Assembly: GCA_024279915.1 (NCBI GenBank)
Contig: JAJRRB010000078.1
Location: 62,001-126,000, forward strand
Direction of reading: 5' to 3'
From: Deltaproteobacteria bacterium
GTDB taxonomy: Bacteria; Desulfobacterota; Desulfuromonadia; Desulfuromonadales; BM103
DNA length: 64,000 nucleotides
Both the position numbers and the translations under genes were made by a program. The notes below the pieces were generated by a model. The model was given only the letters and a program-made list of their open reading frames with translations, was not told the origin of the DNA and did no database searches. Of this stretch, positions 46,348 through 53,977 are shown in pieces. How positions within the stretch are numbered: the first letter of the stretch is position 1; the number at the start of each line of letters is the position of its first letter.

Positions 46348-47169
46348 TCAATGTTCATGGTCATGCGGTTTACTGCTATGCGGGGGGACCAGGGGAGGTT
46401 GGCTGACGAGAGGTCGCTTGTCTGGGGAACAGACCGGGCAGCCTTGCATGGCAAACGGCTTTTCCAGCCGGCAGGTCTTGAGCAACTCTTCGTTGTTGAA
46501 AATATCCAGAGTTGGGCCATCTGCCATGATTTTCCCCTCGTGTAAGACAATGGTGCGTTCACACAGCTCCAGAATCATATCAAGGTCATGACTGGTGACA
46601 ATGCGCGTGTGATGAAAGGCCTGGAGCAAGGCAATCAGTTGGCGGCGAGCTTGAGGATCGAGACCGTTGGTTGGCTCATCGAGGACCAGTATCTCGGGCA
46701 GCATGGAGAGCACAGTTGCGATTGCCACACGTTTTTTCTCACCACCGGAGAGGTGGTAAGGAGGTTTGTCGCGCAATTCGACGGCCCCCACGCGTTGCAG
46801 TGCTTCCATCACTCTGGTTTCGGTTTCATCTGCAGAAAGGCCGAGATTGAGTGGGCCGAAGGCAACATCATCGTAAACTGTTGGCATAAAAAGTTGATCT
46901 TCCGGATCTTGAAAGACCATACCCACGGTGCGTCTGATCTCAGGTAAAGTCTCCTTCGAAAGCTGATCATCGCCGATGATAATTTCGCCAGAAGTTGCCG
47001 AAAGATAGCCATTGAGGTGAAGGAGCAGAGTTGATTTTCCAGCGCCGTTAGCGCCAATAATGCCCACCGATTCGCCATGATGAATCAGAAAGGAGACGTC
47101 GCGCAGGGCGACTGTTTTGTCAGGATAGGTGTGCTGCAGATTCTTGACGTGGACAATATGATGACTCAT
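46348..47169 (-). CDS. nikO: ECF metal transporter ATPase (NikO/CbiO)
   Basis: The 273-residue energising ATPase has Walker A GANGAGKSTLLLHLNG (about residue 40), Q-loop VFQDPEDQLF typical of CbiO/NikO, signature LSGGEKKRVAIATV and Walker B ILVLDEPTNGLDP. The His-rich tail (PPHSSKPHDHEH) may bind metal. It overlaps the cbiQ-type gene by 4 bp. Nickel rather than cobalt is inferred from the NikR-like site upstream. Confidence 0.88.
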   Translation of the reverse strand: MSHHIVHVKNLQHTYPDKTVALRDVSFLIHHGESVGIIGANGAGKSTLLLHLNGYLSATSGEIIIGDDQLSKETLPEIRRTVGMVFQDPEDQLFMPTVYDDVAFGPLNLGLSADETETRVMEALQRVGAVELRDKPPYHLSGGEKKRVAIATVLSMLPEILVLDEPTNGLDPQARRQLIALLQAFHHTRIVTSHDLDMILELCERTIVLHEGKIMADGPTLDIFNNEELLKTCRLEKPFAMQGCPVCSPDKRPLVSQPPLVPPHSSKPHDHEH

Positions 47170-47981
47170 GGCATGGTTCCTGTGAAAAGGCCACCGAGTA
47201 GTTGCGGGGCATTGTAGAGACGCAGCAGAATAAAAAGGCTGATCCAGCCACCCATGAAAAGCAGCTCAGTACGACCAAAATGGCTTTGCCTGCGGGTTGA
47301 GTGGATCTCTCCGGCAAAACCGCGCGCCAGCATCGCCATATGGATGCGTTCAGCCCGCTCCCAGGTGCGTAGCAGCAGATGACCGACCAGAGAACCGAAA
47401 TGACGGATGCCGAGACCACGCTTACCGAAGGTACGTAGCTGACGGGCTCGTGCGGTACGTACGCCCTCATCGGTGAGGACAAATATGTAGCGGTAGAGAA
47501 AGAGGAGTTGTACGGCGAAAGTCTGCGGCATCTTCAATTTTTCCAGCGCCTCGCAAATTGCCGGGAAACCGGTTATTGCGACTAGGATAATAGCAGCGCT
47601 GGCTGTGAGGATGGCGCGAATCAGGATCGAGATACAGGAGATCCAGCCACCCCAGATATCAAGCGAGCCGATCTGCATCAGTACCTGGCGGTCAAAAATC
47701 GGGTTGAACAGCCCGATCATCAGAGCGAAGGGAATCACGATGACGATTTTGCGCATGATATAGCCGAAAGGCAGATCGCCGACTGCCATCAGAACGGCAG
47801 GATAAATCAGAAAAGGCAGCATTGCTGAGATCTGGTAACGGTCGAAGGAGACTACGCAGATGATGAAGCAGAGCGTTGTCAGAACCTTGGCACGTGGGTC
47901 AAGGCGATGCACAGGCGTCTGCCGCAGAGCGAGCAGGTCAAGTTGCTTAAAATCAAGAAACGAGCCGTCGATTGCCAGCAT
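47166..47981 (-). CDS. nikQ: ECF metal transporter transmembrane T component (NikQ/CbiQ)
   Basis: The 271-residue inner-membrane protein couples the ATPase to the substrate component. It has about six helices, the coupling segments 'EALEKLKMPQTFAVQLLFLYRY' and 'RARQLRTFGKRGLGIRHFG', and HMAMLARGF near the end, all as in CbiQ. It lies between nikMN and nikO. Confidence 0.88.
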   Translation of the reverse strand: MLAIDGSFLDFKQLDLLALRQTPVHRLDPRAKVLTTLCFIICVVSFDRYQISAMLPFLIYPAVLMAVGDLPFGYIMRKIVIVIPFALMIGLFNPIFDRQVLMQIGSLDIWGGWISCISILIRAILTASAAIILVAITGFPAICEALEKLKMPQTFAVQLLFLYRYIFVLTDEGVRTARARQLRTFGKRGLGIRHFGSLVGHLLLRTWERAERIHMAMLARGFAGEIHSTRRQSHFGRTELLFMGGWISLFILLRLYNAPQLLGGLFTGTMP

Positions 47982-48029
47982 TAATGTTCCCCGTTGTCTG
48001 GATTCGTTAGGTGGATAATAATCATGTCG

Positions 48030-49073
48030 CTATTTTGCCTGTTGTGGATTCGCAGAATTTCGTCTCTTTAAGAGTACGCCGATTACAGTGCAGATGACCA
48101 GGGTGAGTGTTCCGCCAATAATTCCGGAGAGGCTGGTGCCAACGCGTTTATCGGTGGCGGTTCGGGCCGCATCTTGACTGTGACCATTTTCTTCTGGGAG
48201 GGCATAGCCGGGAAGGATGCTGGTCTTCTCCTGGAGGTTGGCCAGTTTTGTGTGTTCCATATATTCCGTCTCTGGCAACTCTGCAGAACCGGTGATTTTG
48301 GCGATTGACCATTCTAGACCGTCAGGATTCTCGGAAGCGAACCAGGAGAGCACGCCGCCTATCAGTACGGTCGCAATTAGAAAAACTGCTAACAGGGATT
48401 TTGTCGGCATGTTGCCAAGGGGCTTTTCCTGTAAGACATTTTCTAAAATATCCGGCCTGGCCTGATAGATAAAGGAGACCACCAGTGCTGTGACCACGCC
48501 TTCAACGACGCCAATGCCGAGATGGATCGGTTGCATCAGCAGGAGAAAGGCATTGAACGGCAGGACGGAAACTCCCGAAGCAACCGTTTGCAGGACAACC
48601 CCCAAGGAACCGAATTGCAAGGCAACGACCGCAGCGATGATTGATGCAGTGACCATTCTAGCTTGGCGTGGTTCACGGCCGACCAGCTTTTTGTAGATGA
48701 AGGGATAAGCGATAAAGGCAGGGAAAACACCGAGATTGAACATGTTGCAGCCTAAAGCGAGCAGGCCTCCGTCGGCAAAAAAGAGGGCTTGTACCATCAG
48801 TACTGAGGCGATAGTCAAGTAGGCGGCAGCAGGGCCGAGCAGGATGGCTAGCAGTAGCCCTCCGCCAAGGTGACCACTTGAACCGGTTGCCGGGATGGTG
48901 AAGTTAATCATCTGCGCGGCGAAGACAAAGGCGCCGAGTACTCCCATGAGCGGTACTTTGCGATCATCGAGATCTTTGCGGACGCGCGACGAACAGTAAG
49001 CGATGGTTCCGGCGGCTACCGCCCAGAATGCTCCACCTACGGCAGGGGAGACGAGTGCATCTGCCATGTGCAT
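48030..49073 (-). CDS. nikMN: ECF nickel/cobalt transporter substrate component, NikMN fusion
   Basis: The 347-residue protein begins MHMADALVSP. The N-terminal His and His2-Asp region bind the metal in CbiM/NikM. It has the CbiM fold over residues 1-210, then a fused NikN-like part with PDGLEWSIAKI (about 250) and a final helix (IIGGTLTLVICTVIGVLL). The M-N fusion is typical of NikMN. It ends with TAG 48 bp before nikQ. Nickel specificity follows from the operator upstream and the hydrogenase elsewhere in the window. Confidence 0.88.
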   Translation of the reverse strand: MHMADALVSPAVGGAFWAVAAGTIAYCSSRVRKDLDDRKVPLMGVLGAFVFAAQMINFTIPATGSSGHLGGGLLLAILLGPAAAYLTIASVLMVQALFFADGGLLALGCNMFNLGVFPAFIAYPFIYKKLVGREPRQARMVTASIIAAVVALQFGSLGVVLQTVASGVSVLPFNAFLLLMQPIHLGIGVVEGVVTALVVSFIYQARPDILENVLQEKPLGNMPTKSLLAVFLIATVLIGGVLSWFASENPDGLEWSIAKITGSAELPETEYMEHTKLANLQEKTSILPGYALPEENGHSQDAARTATDKRVGTSLSGIIGGTLTLVICTVIGVLLKRRNSANPQQAK

Positions 49074-49187
49074 TGTTAGTTGCCCTTCTGCCTTGTATGT
49101 CTATGCCAAGTCAGTGCTCAGAAATGCTGGACGAGCTCTTGAAGAGTGGCGTGGGACCAGAGGCTTAGCAAAAAAATATTCTGTGAC

Positions 49188-49250
49188 ATTTTAGTTTTCC
49201 AGCGCTGTCTGGTCAAGGCAAAAGTGCTACGAATTGCAGGATCGTAACAC
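49188..49250 (-). promoter_or_regulatory. NikR-like operator and promoter of the nickel transporter operon
   Basis: Plus-strand GTGCTAC (49224-49230), 13-bp spacer, GTAACAC (49244-49250) is one mismatch from the GTGTTAC / GTAACAC dyad described for deltaproteobacterial NikR. On the minus strand a promoter TTGACC (49216-49211), 17-bp spacer, TAAAAT (49193-49188) lies just downstream, 115 bp before nikMN. Confidence 0.7.
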
Positions 49251-49260
49251 GGATCTACCA

Positions 49261-49797
49261 TTATCTCTTCTGTCTGGTAACAAAACTGAGAGGTGTTTTG
49301 CAGGCTTTGCAGAGGGCCTGATAGCTGCGAGAGATCTTATTGTGCATGATGCTGGTCAGGAGGTGCTCCTGACAGTTACAGCTGTAGAGAAAGGGTCTCG
49401 GTACGATACGGGCTGGAGTCGTCTGGTAGCTGTGACAACGCTTTGGCTCAAGGTTGAAACAGTTCTGCATTACGGCCTGCCATTCCGGTCCATGTGGCCG
49501 TGGCCTTTGGCGTTTTTTACGAGCTTGCCAGTTGACTATCAGGTGGGCGATTTCATGCGGGATGGTATTGCTCAGAAAATCGTCAAGATTTTCCGCAAGC
49601 AGCTGTTGGTTGATGCGTAAGCAGGTTTCACCGTTGCGTTCGACTCTGGCCTGGCCAGCGCAGCGGCCACGCAATGAGAAGTCGATCGCTGCATCAGGGA
49701 GTTTGATGCCGTAAAAATTGCGGGCACATGTTTCGGCCTGGCGGACGGTTGCTTCGGCTTGTTTGCGAAAGGCTGTATTGGTTGATTGATTGGTCAT
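49261..49797 (-). CDS. SprT-like zinc metalloprotease family protein
   Basis: The 178-residue protein has the zinc-protease motif HEIAHLIVNW (about residue 81) with a third ligand in PHGPEWQAVM, and a C-terminal zinc-ribbon (CNC...CKAC). SprT/Spartan proteins act on DNA-protein crosslinks in eukaryotes; bacterial roles are uncertain. It ends beside the NikR-like site, so it is upstream of the nik operon on the same strand. Confidence 0.8.
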   Translation of the reverse strand: MTNQSTNTAFRKQAEATVRQAETCARNFYGIKLPDAAIDFSLRGRCAGQARVERNGETCLRINQQLLAENLDDFLSNTIPHEIAHLIVNWQARKKRQRPRPHGPEWQAVMQNCFNLEPKRCHSYQTTPARIVPRPFLYSCNCQEHLLTSIMHNKISRSYQALCKACKTPLSFVTRQKR

Positions 49798-49860
49798 GAT
49801 TGTTGCACGGCATGATACAGACTGTTGGTTTTTGTCACAAGATATTCAATCTGTAGATGT

Positions 49861-51096
49861 TCAAGACAGTTCGCACTGTAATATTTTGATCAACTCGCGA
49901 GCCGGTTGATAACCAGAATGAATGTTAAGAGCCTTTTCGCAATCGTCCAGAGCCTGGGCGTATTGTTGCATATCATAATAGGTCTGAGCCCGTCCAAAGT
50001 AGCCATCAGGGTGGCTTGGATTGAGTCTCAGCGATTGATTGAAATCCTGCAAGGCTTTGTCATGCTTTTTCAAAACGCGATAGCAAAGGCCACGATTGGC
50101 ATAACCCCGGTCACTTTCCGGATCGTAACTGATTGCGCTGGAAAAATCTTTAAGTGCCCGCTGGTGGTTGCCCGTGGCAAAATAGGCCATACCACGATGA
50201 TTGTAAACCAGACCACGCATTTTACGATCAAGTTGCATGCCGAGTAACTGTCCATAGAGGGCAATAGCATTTTCAAGATCATGATTGCTGTGAGCTTTCA
50301 GGGCGCTCAGCATGGTCTTTTCCAGATGACTAGCCCTGGTTAATGGCTGCGGATCAATTTGAGCAGGTGGTGATGTGCTTGTGGGATGGGAGATGGCAAT
50401 AGAGTCAGCACTATGGATGTCTCGCTTAATGGTGGCACGACGCTTGCGACCGTGTTGACGGATCTCCTTCTGATAGTCGCGAATCTCTTGAAAAATTAAG
50501 TCAGAGAGCGTCAAAGTCGCATTGAGAGAAGCCAGTTTGCGGCGAATCGACTGGTTGGGCAGTGATATGTCGGACTTGTAAACCAACTCGTGTTCCACTT
50601 CAGCCCAGGCTTCCTGCAATGTGGTGCGCAGCTGAATTTCACAAACCTTACGCACTCCTGGCATCGACCGTCCTGTCAACTGTGTTGTGAGGGGAATAGC
50701 CAGATGCACCGAATCGTAGCCGAACTCACGAAATGAATGTTGATTGGCCTTGCGCTCTGTTTCAAGAATCTCAAAATGGTTGGCAATGAGGTTAGAGACA
50801 GTTTCAATATCCTCCAGGAATGGGCAGACTATCCGTAGACCAAAAAAATCGTTGATTGTCACTCTGCGGGAGTTGATGCTGCTGGAATTCTGTTTACGAA
50901 GCTTGTCAAAATAAGCTTCAAAACTTTTGACACGATACTTGATCGCTGGAGTGAGACCCTGTTGCTCAAGGATTAAGCGAACATCCTGGGCGAGTTGCTG
51001 CATAGCCGATCTATATAGCGGCAGCTGGCGATCATAAAGCGCTTTGGCTTTGCTTCGTTCAGGGAGTCGGAGATGATTGGTTACAGGGTTTTTCAT
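49861..51096 (-). CDS. RelA/SpoT-domain protein fused to TPR repeats
   Basis: The 411-residue protein has a (p)ppGpp-synthetase-like domain (about 20-220): YRVKSFEAYFDKLRK, INDFFGLRIVCPFLEDIE, FGYDSVHLAI and CEIQLRTTLQEAWAEVEHELVYK. A basic linker follows, then three or more TPRs (about 275-405: YNHRGMAYFATGNHQRALKDFSSAISYDPES and two similar). There is no HD hydrolase domain and no ACT domain. The synthetase core residues (Arg/Lys of RVKS, Asp of FGLRIV, Glu/Gln of CEIQLRT) seem present. It may be a small alarmone synthetase with its own protein-interaction module. ATG 51096 has GGAG upstream. Confidence 0.8.
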   Translation of the reverse strand: MKNPVTNHLRLPERSKAKALYDRQLPLYRSAMQQLAQDVRLILEQQGLTPAIKYRVKSFEAYFDKLRKQNSSSINSRRVTINDFFGLRIVCPFLEDIETVSNLIANHFEILETERKANQHSFREFGYDSVHLAIPLTTQLTGRSMPGVRKVCEIQLRTTLQEAWAEVEHELVYKSDISLPNQSIRRKLASLNATLTLSDLIFQEIRDYQKEIRQHGRKRRATIKRDIHSADSIAISHPTSTSPPAQIDPQPLTRASHLEKTMLSALKAHSNHDLENAIALYGQLLGMQLDRKMRGLVYNHRGMAYFATGNHQRALKDFSSAISYDPESDRGYANRGLCYRVLKKHDKALQDFNQSLRLNPSHPDGYFGRAQTYYDMQQYAQALDDCEKALNIHSGYQPARELIKILQCELS

Positions 51097-51228
51097 GCAG
51101 CGCTCCATTGTGCGGGCACTTAATTCATTGCAAGTGGGATGATGAGATCATTACAGTGTAAGCCACGTTGCGGATGAGGCAAGCAGTATAAGGAGAACGG
51201 ATCGGGCGGCAAAAGACTGTAACGTAAG

Positions 51229-51596
51229 TTATGACAGCAGCTTATTAACTTTATCAATGAGTTGATCTGCGCTAAAGGGCTTGCACAGATAATCATTGAC
51301 CATGGCCTCTGCGGCCAGTTCCTTGAGCTCCTGCTCCTCCTTGGAGGACATCAGGATAATAGGGATATGAGAACTCTTTTCGCGCTGTTTTAGCAGCTTG
51401 GCTTTTTGACGCCGGACATGAGCGGCATGATGACGTCGAGTACAATCAGGCTCGGGGGATTGTTACCATAAATGATGTTGTTTGAGTAAATGCCACAGTT
51501 CGCTGTTGAAACAGCAAATCCTGCTTCGTCAAGATAATCACTGACCATGGCCAACAGAACAGGGTCGTCATCTATGACAAGAATATGTTTTTTCAT
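51229..51596 (-). pseudogene. Single-domain response regulator split by a one-base loss in an A-run
   Basis: From ATG 51596 the frame encodes a receiver (KKHILVIDDDPVLLAMV, phospho-Asp in LIVLDVIMPLMSG) and stops early after KKPSC. In the next frame the receiver continues (AKLLKQREKSSHIPIILMSSKEE, Lys in YLCKPF, then LIDKVNKLLS) to TAA at 51229. Restoring one A in the A5 run (plus 51403-51407) gives one 122-residue receiver. All phosphorylation residues are present, so the protein would be functional if the frame were intact. Confidence 0.8.
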
Positions 51597-51793
51597 AATG
51601 TTATAGAGCCTTAAATTCTTTCTTTACCAACTCATTTAAGTGTAGCATTTAGAAGAATAAATTGCGCAAGGTTTTAATAGAATCTCAAGTTGTTGATTCA
51701 AAACCTTGTCAGCATTGAAGATACATTTCAGGTGGATCACTGTTAGCTATAACAGAAGTGTAACTCCACTGGTTGTCCAGGCATTCCCGGGTT

Positions 51794-51832
51794 GAAAAAC
51801 GATTAAGGCCACCCTCAGAGGAGAGCAGCCTT
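51794..51832 (-). terminator. Terminator after the tandem small-peptide genes
   Basis: On the minus strand AAGGC, an inner CCTC/GAGG stem, GCCTT, then AATCGTTTTT. It follows the second 48-residue peptide gene by 54 bp. Confidence 0.6.
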
Positions 51833-51885
51833 TTCTGTTTTTCTATTTCAGGGCAAGGTTTGAGCCTGGCCCTTCTGTTTCTTTC

Positions 51886-52032
51886 TTAATTAAACATTTT
51901 TGCACCGAGATAGGATAGAGCCGGCCAAGCAATCAGAGTTGCAGAGACAAAGGCGAAGACGCCGAGCACGCTCATGATGGAGATGGTATAACTGGCTTTT
52001 ACGGTATTGACAATGTTGGCTGCGTTTTTCAT
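51886..52032 (-). CDS. 48-residue single-helix membrane peptide, paralogue B
   Basis: MKNAANIVNTVKASYTISIM then a hydrophobic stretch LGVFAFVSATLIAWPAL and the tail SYLGAKMFN. ATAGGAG lies 7 nt before the ATG. It is a tandem paralogue of the gene at 52117 with the same length and the same pattern SY-LGVFAF-SA-LIAWPAL-Y-GAK-FN. No known family is recognised. The amphipathic N-terminus plus one membrane helix suggests a small membrane subunit or membrane-active peptide. Confidence 0.75.
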   Translation of the reverse strand: MKNAANIVNTVKASYTISIMSVLGVFAFVSATLIAWPALSYLGAKMFN

Positions 52033-52116
52033 GGCGTTGCTCCTATGCTTCTCTCGTTTGGCGAAAGGGTTGGTTGTTAACGTTCAATTCCAAGTCAAAG
52101 GTTAAATAGCTCAGGC

Positions 52117-52263
52117 TTAGTTAAAAAGTTTTGCACCGATGTAGGCGAGTGCAGGCCAGGCGATAAGAACGGCCGAGATGAAAGCAAATACGCCGAGTGC
52201 GGCAATGGTCATAACCAGATAACTACTTTTTACTGTGTCCATAAAGTTATTTTGTGCTTTCAT
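52117..52263 (-). CDS. 48-residue single-helix membrane peptide, paralogue A
   Basis: MKAQNNFMDTVKSSYLVMTI then ALGVFAFISAVLIAWPAL and AYIGAKLFN. A strong ribosome site (AGGAGGT) lies 6 nt before the ATG, and a promoter lies at 52314-52342. About 60% of residues match the paralogue 84 bp downstream, concentrated in the helix and C-terminus. The conservation of two copies in reading frame shows these are real proteins. Function unknown. Confidence 0.78.
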   Translation of the reverse strand: MKAQNNFMDTVKSSYLVMTIAALGVFAFISAVLIAWPALAYIGAKLFN

Positions 52264-52313
52264 GACGACCTCCTGTCGATTTGTTTGTAATTTGTTCCCC
52301 GTTGTTGATTAAA

Positions 52314-52342
52314 GTTTTAACATTAAGACAAGCTCATGTCAA
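52314..52342 (-). promoter_or_regulatory. Promoter of the tandem small-peptide genes
   Basis: Minus strand TTGACA (52342-52337), 17-bp spacer, TAAAAC (52319-52314), with a start near 52307, about 45 nt before the first start codon. Confidence 0.6.
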
Positions 52343-52584
52343 CAATAAAAGTTAGAAAATTCTCACTTTCCTTTAATTTTATGTATATCACTGTTTTTAT
52401 AGCACTTTTTTATGGTGATTTTATTGCAACTTCTTCTTGATGGCTTCTTCCGAAGATTAATACAATGACTTTATTAATAAATGTCTGGCCAATATCAATA
52501 AAATCCAGCTGCATTTTGAGCTTTTTTAACCGTAAATGAGCTTCCATTTGAGTAAAGCCTGGCCATGTGTATCTCCATAAAATG

Positions 52585-52619
52585 AAAAAAGGCCTATCCC
52601 GTGTTATTGAGATAAGCCG
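52585..52619 (-). terminator. Minus-strand intrinsic terminator
   Basis: GGCTTATCTC and GGGATAGGCC pair (with wobbles), followed by TTTTTTC on the minus strand. The gene it serves is not visible; the transposase remnant to its right may have been the source. Confidence 0.5.
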
Positions 52620-52664
52620 TGGTAGTCTTATGGTGTGTTTGTTCAACTAGCGTAAGGATGGCCT

Positions 52665-52832
52665 ATGAGAATCATGGCAATACTGTTTGGAGCTTCTGCT
52701 TTTGTCTATTATGTGACTGGGCTCAGAGGTGGGTTTTCCAGGAAGAAGCGGTTCTACTTTGCTCTGGGGACATACATCGTCCTGTACTTAACAACTCTCC
52801 TTTTGGTTTTACTTGGTGAAAACAATCCCTGA
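52665..52832 (+). CDS. 55-residue two-helix membrane protein
   Basis: MRIMAILFGASAFVYYVTGL, a basic loop RGGFSRKKRF, then YFALGTYIVLYLTTLLLVLLGENNP. Two membrane segments with a positive loop, and AAGGAT upstream. No family recognised. The frame runs cleanly to TGA 52832, right before the transporter fragment. It could be a small accessory membrane protein or a leftover of a longer gene. Confidence 0.5.
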   Translation: MRIMAILFGASAFVYYVTGLRGGFSRKKRFYFALGTYIVLYLTTLLLVLLGENNP

Positions 52833-52854
52833 CCTTTGCGGGTTTCACAACAGA

Positions 52855-52985
52855 TCATTGTCGGCAAACGAGAAGTGACGGTTGGTTTCGAGGATGGGTT
52901 CTTCGCGTCTTTCCGGAGAAGACGACTCAAGACCACGGGTGTGATCTCTTTGAGCTTCAGATCAATGATTTTTTCACAAGGCTGA
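52855..52985 (-). pseudogene. Fragment of a second AspT-like transporter gene
   Basis: The minus-strand peptide EKIIDLKLKEITPVVLSRLLRKDAKNP is nearly the same as GKRIIDLKLKEIAPVVLTRLLRKDAEEP in the intact transporter at 56851. The DNA is alignable over about 120 bp with plus 57740-57860. Only this piece of a TrkA-C domain remains; it joins the end of the transposase remnant within a few bases. Confidence 0.7.
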
Positions 52986-53723
52986 ATCCCTCCTCGATCC
53001 ATGTAACTCATCTTCACTTACGCCAAAAAGATATTTAACTGAGGAAATAACATCAAGCAATTTCGGACGGATCATCGGTTCTTGTTCGGCCTGGTTCAAT
53101 ACTTGACCAACAAAAGAGTCTTCACCGCAGACACGACAATCCAAACTTGATTGTCCATGAAAATCCTTGCGGTACCCCTGACCGATCTTCTGGATGACAA
53201 ATTCAGCAAAAAGCTTTTGAGCTCTGCCAACGGTTGGAGACAATTGTGACAGAACCGGTTCAACAGTTAACCACGGGAGGATTTCTTCGCATAATTTGTA
53301 CGGTGGCTGCTCCACGCGTAATCTTCCGAGTTTTCCATACTGGCTCTTACCGGATTTAAGTGCAGGAATGAAACCAGTTGTAGATAGGTAGTTATCCTCA
53401 TCAACTAAAATAGCCTTATAGCGCCCTTGAAGCAGGTGTCTATTCCTTTTGAGCCGTTTGTTGGTTCAGCGTGGATACCTCAATGAAAGGTTCTGCATAA
53501 TTCTTGAGAGTGTAACAGTTCCCACCTGTAAAGCGAGATGGATGTGCCTGGACATCAAACAAAAGGAATGACCACGGCAGCCATAACGTTCAATGCAGTG
53601 TTGAAGTAAAATTTAAAACCGGTATCGATCCTCGTTGTCAAAAAGGAGGTCGTCTCCACCATTGCCATGCAGCATGACATGGTAACAAGCGCCGGGAAAA
53701 TGTATGCGTGGTTTACGCGCCAT
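52974..53723 (-). pseudogene. REP-associated tyrosine transposase (Y1/IS200-like) remnant
   Basis: One frame from ATG 53723 to 52974 encodes MARKPRIHFPGACYHVMLHGN, then HSFCLMSRHIHLALQV (the HUH motif region, normally NHxH; here SRHIHL) and LLQGRYKAILVDEDNYL. It ends in the usual C-terminal helices (PWLTVEPVLSQLS, GQGYRKDFHGQ). Two in-frame stops (a TAA after RYRF, a TGA after RYPR) and a shortened middle show it is dead. RAYTs mobilise REP palindromes. Confidence 0.8.
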
Positions 53724-53977
53724 AGGTTGAGCTTAGAACATGTTTACATGTTTGCAATCCCCGTATTGACCTCGGAAACTGGGGTGTCATGCTGATACCC
53801 TGTCAACCAGGTTGAAGACTTTTTTGCCGAAGATGGTTTGACAATGCCATTAGCGTGGCCTAAGGTTAGGTGCGGCTAACTTCGTGCCAACTGTTTGTTG
53901 GGAGGGTGTTCTGCTGCATCAACTCATAAAATGCCAATTCTGCCATCTTTTGATCCCCTTTCATTAAGGAGGACGAC
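53724..53977. other. 254-bp region with several short palindromes between the transposase remnant and the PKD gene
   Basis: No gene. It holds ACATGT-TT-ACATGT (near 53737-53750) and TCAACC-AGG-TTGA, which may be REP-type sequences tied to the transposase. Promoter of the PKD lipoprotein not identified. Confidence 0.35.

Larger units (their letters stand above)
52264..52664. other. 401-bp AT-rich region upstream of the small-peptide pair
   Basis: Contains the peptide promoter (52314-52342) and a minus-strand terminator (52585-52619). An open minus-strand frame (52410-52646) overlaps the terminator and has no ribosome site, so I leave it out. Confidence 0.5.

Noticed and set aside
48030-49073. 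Readthrough fusion of NikMN to NikQ (TAG, next gene in frame)
   Set aside because: Also seen for CheW-CheY and 17325-17347, but a one-in-three chance each; all partners are complete at normal length with their own starts.
52410-52646. Minus-strand frame of 78 codons
   Set aside because: Overlaps an intrinsic terminator, lacks a ribosome site and has no recognisable domain.
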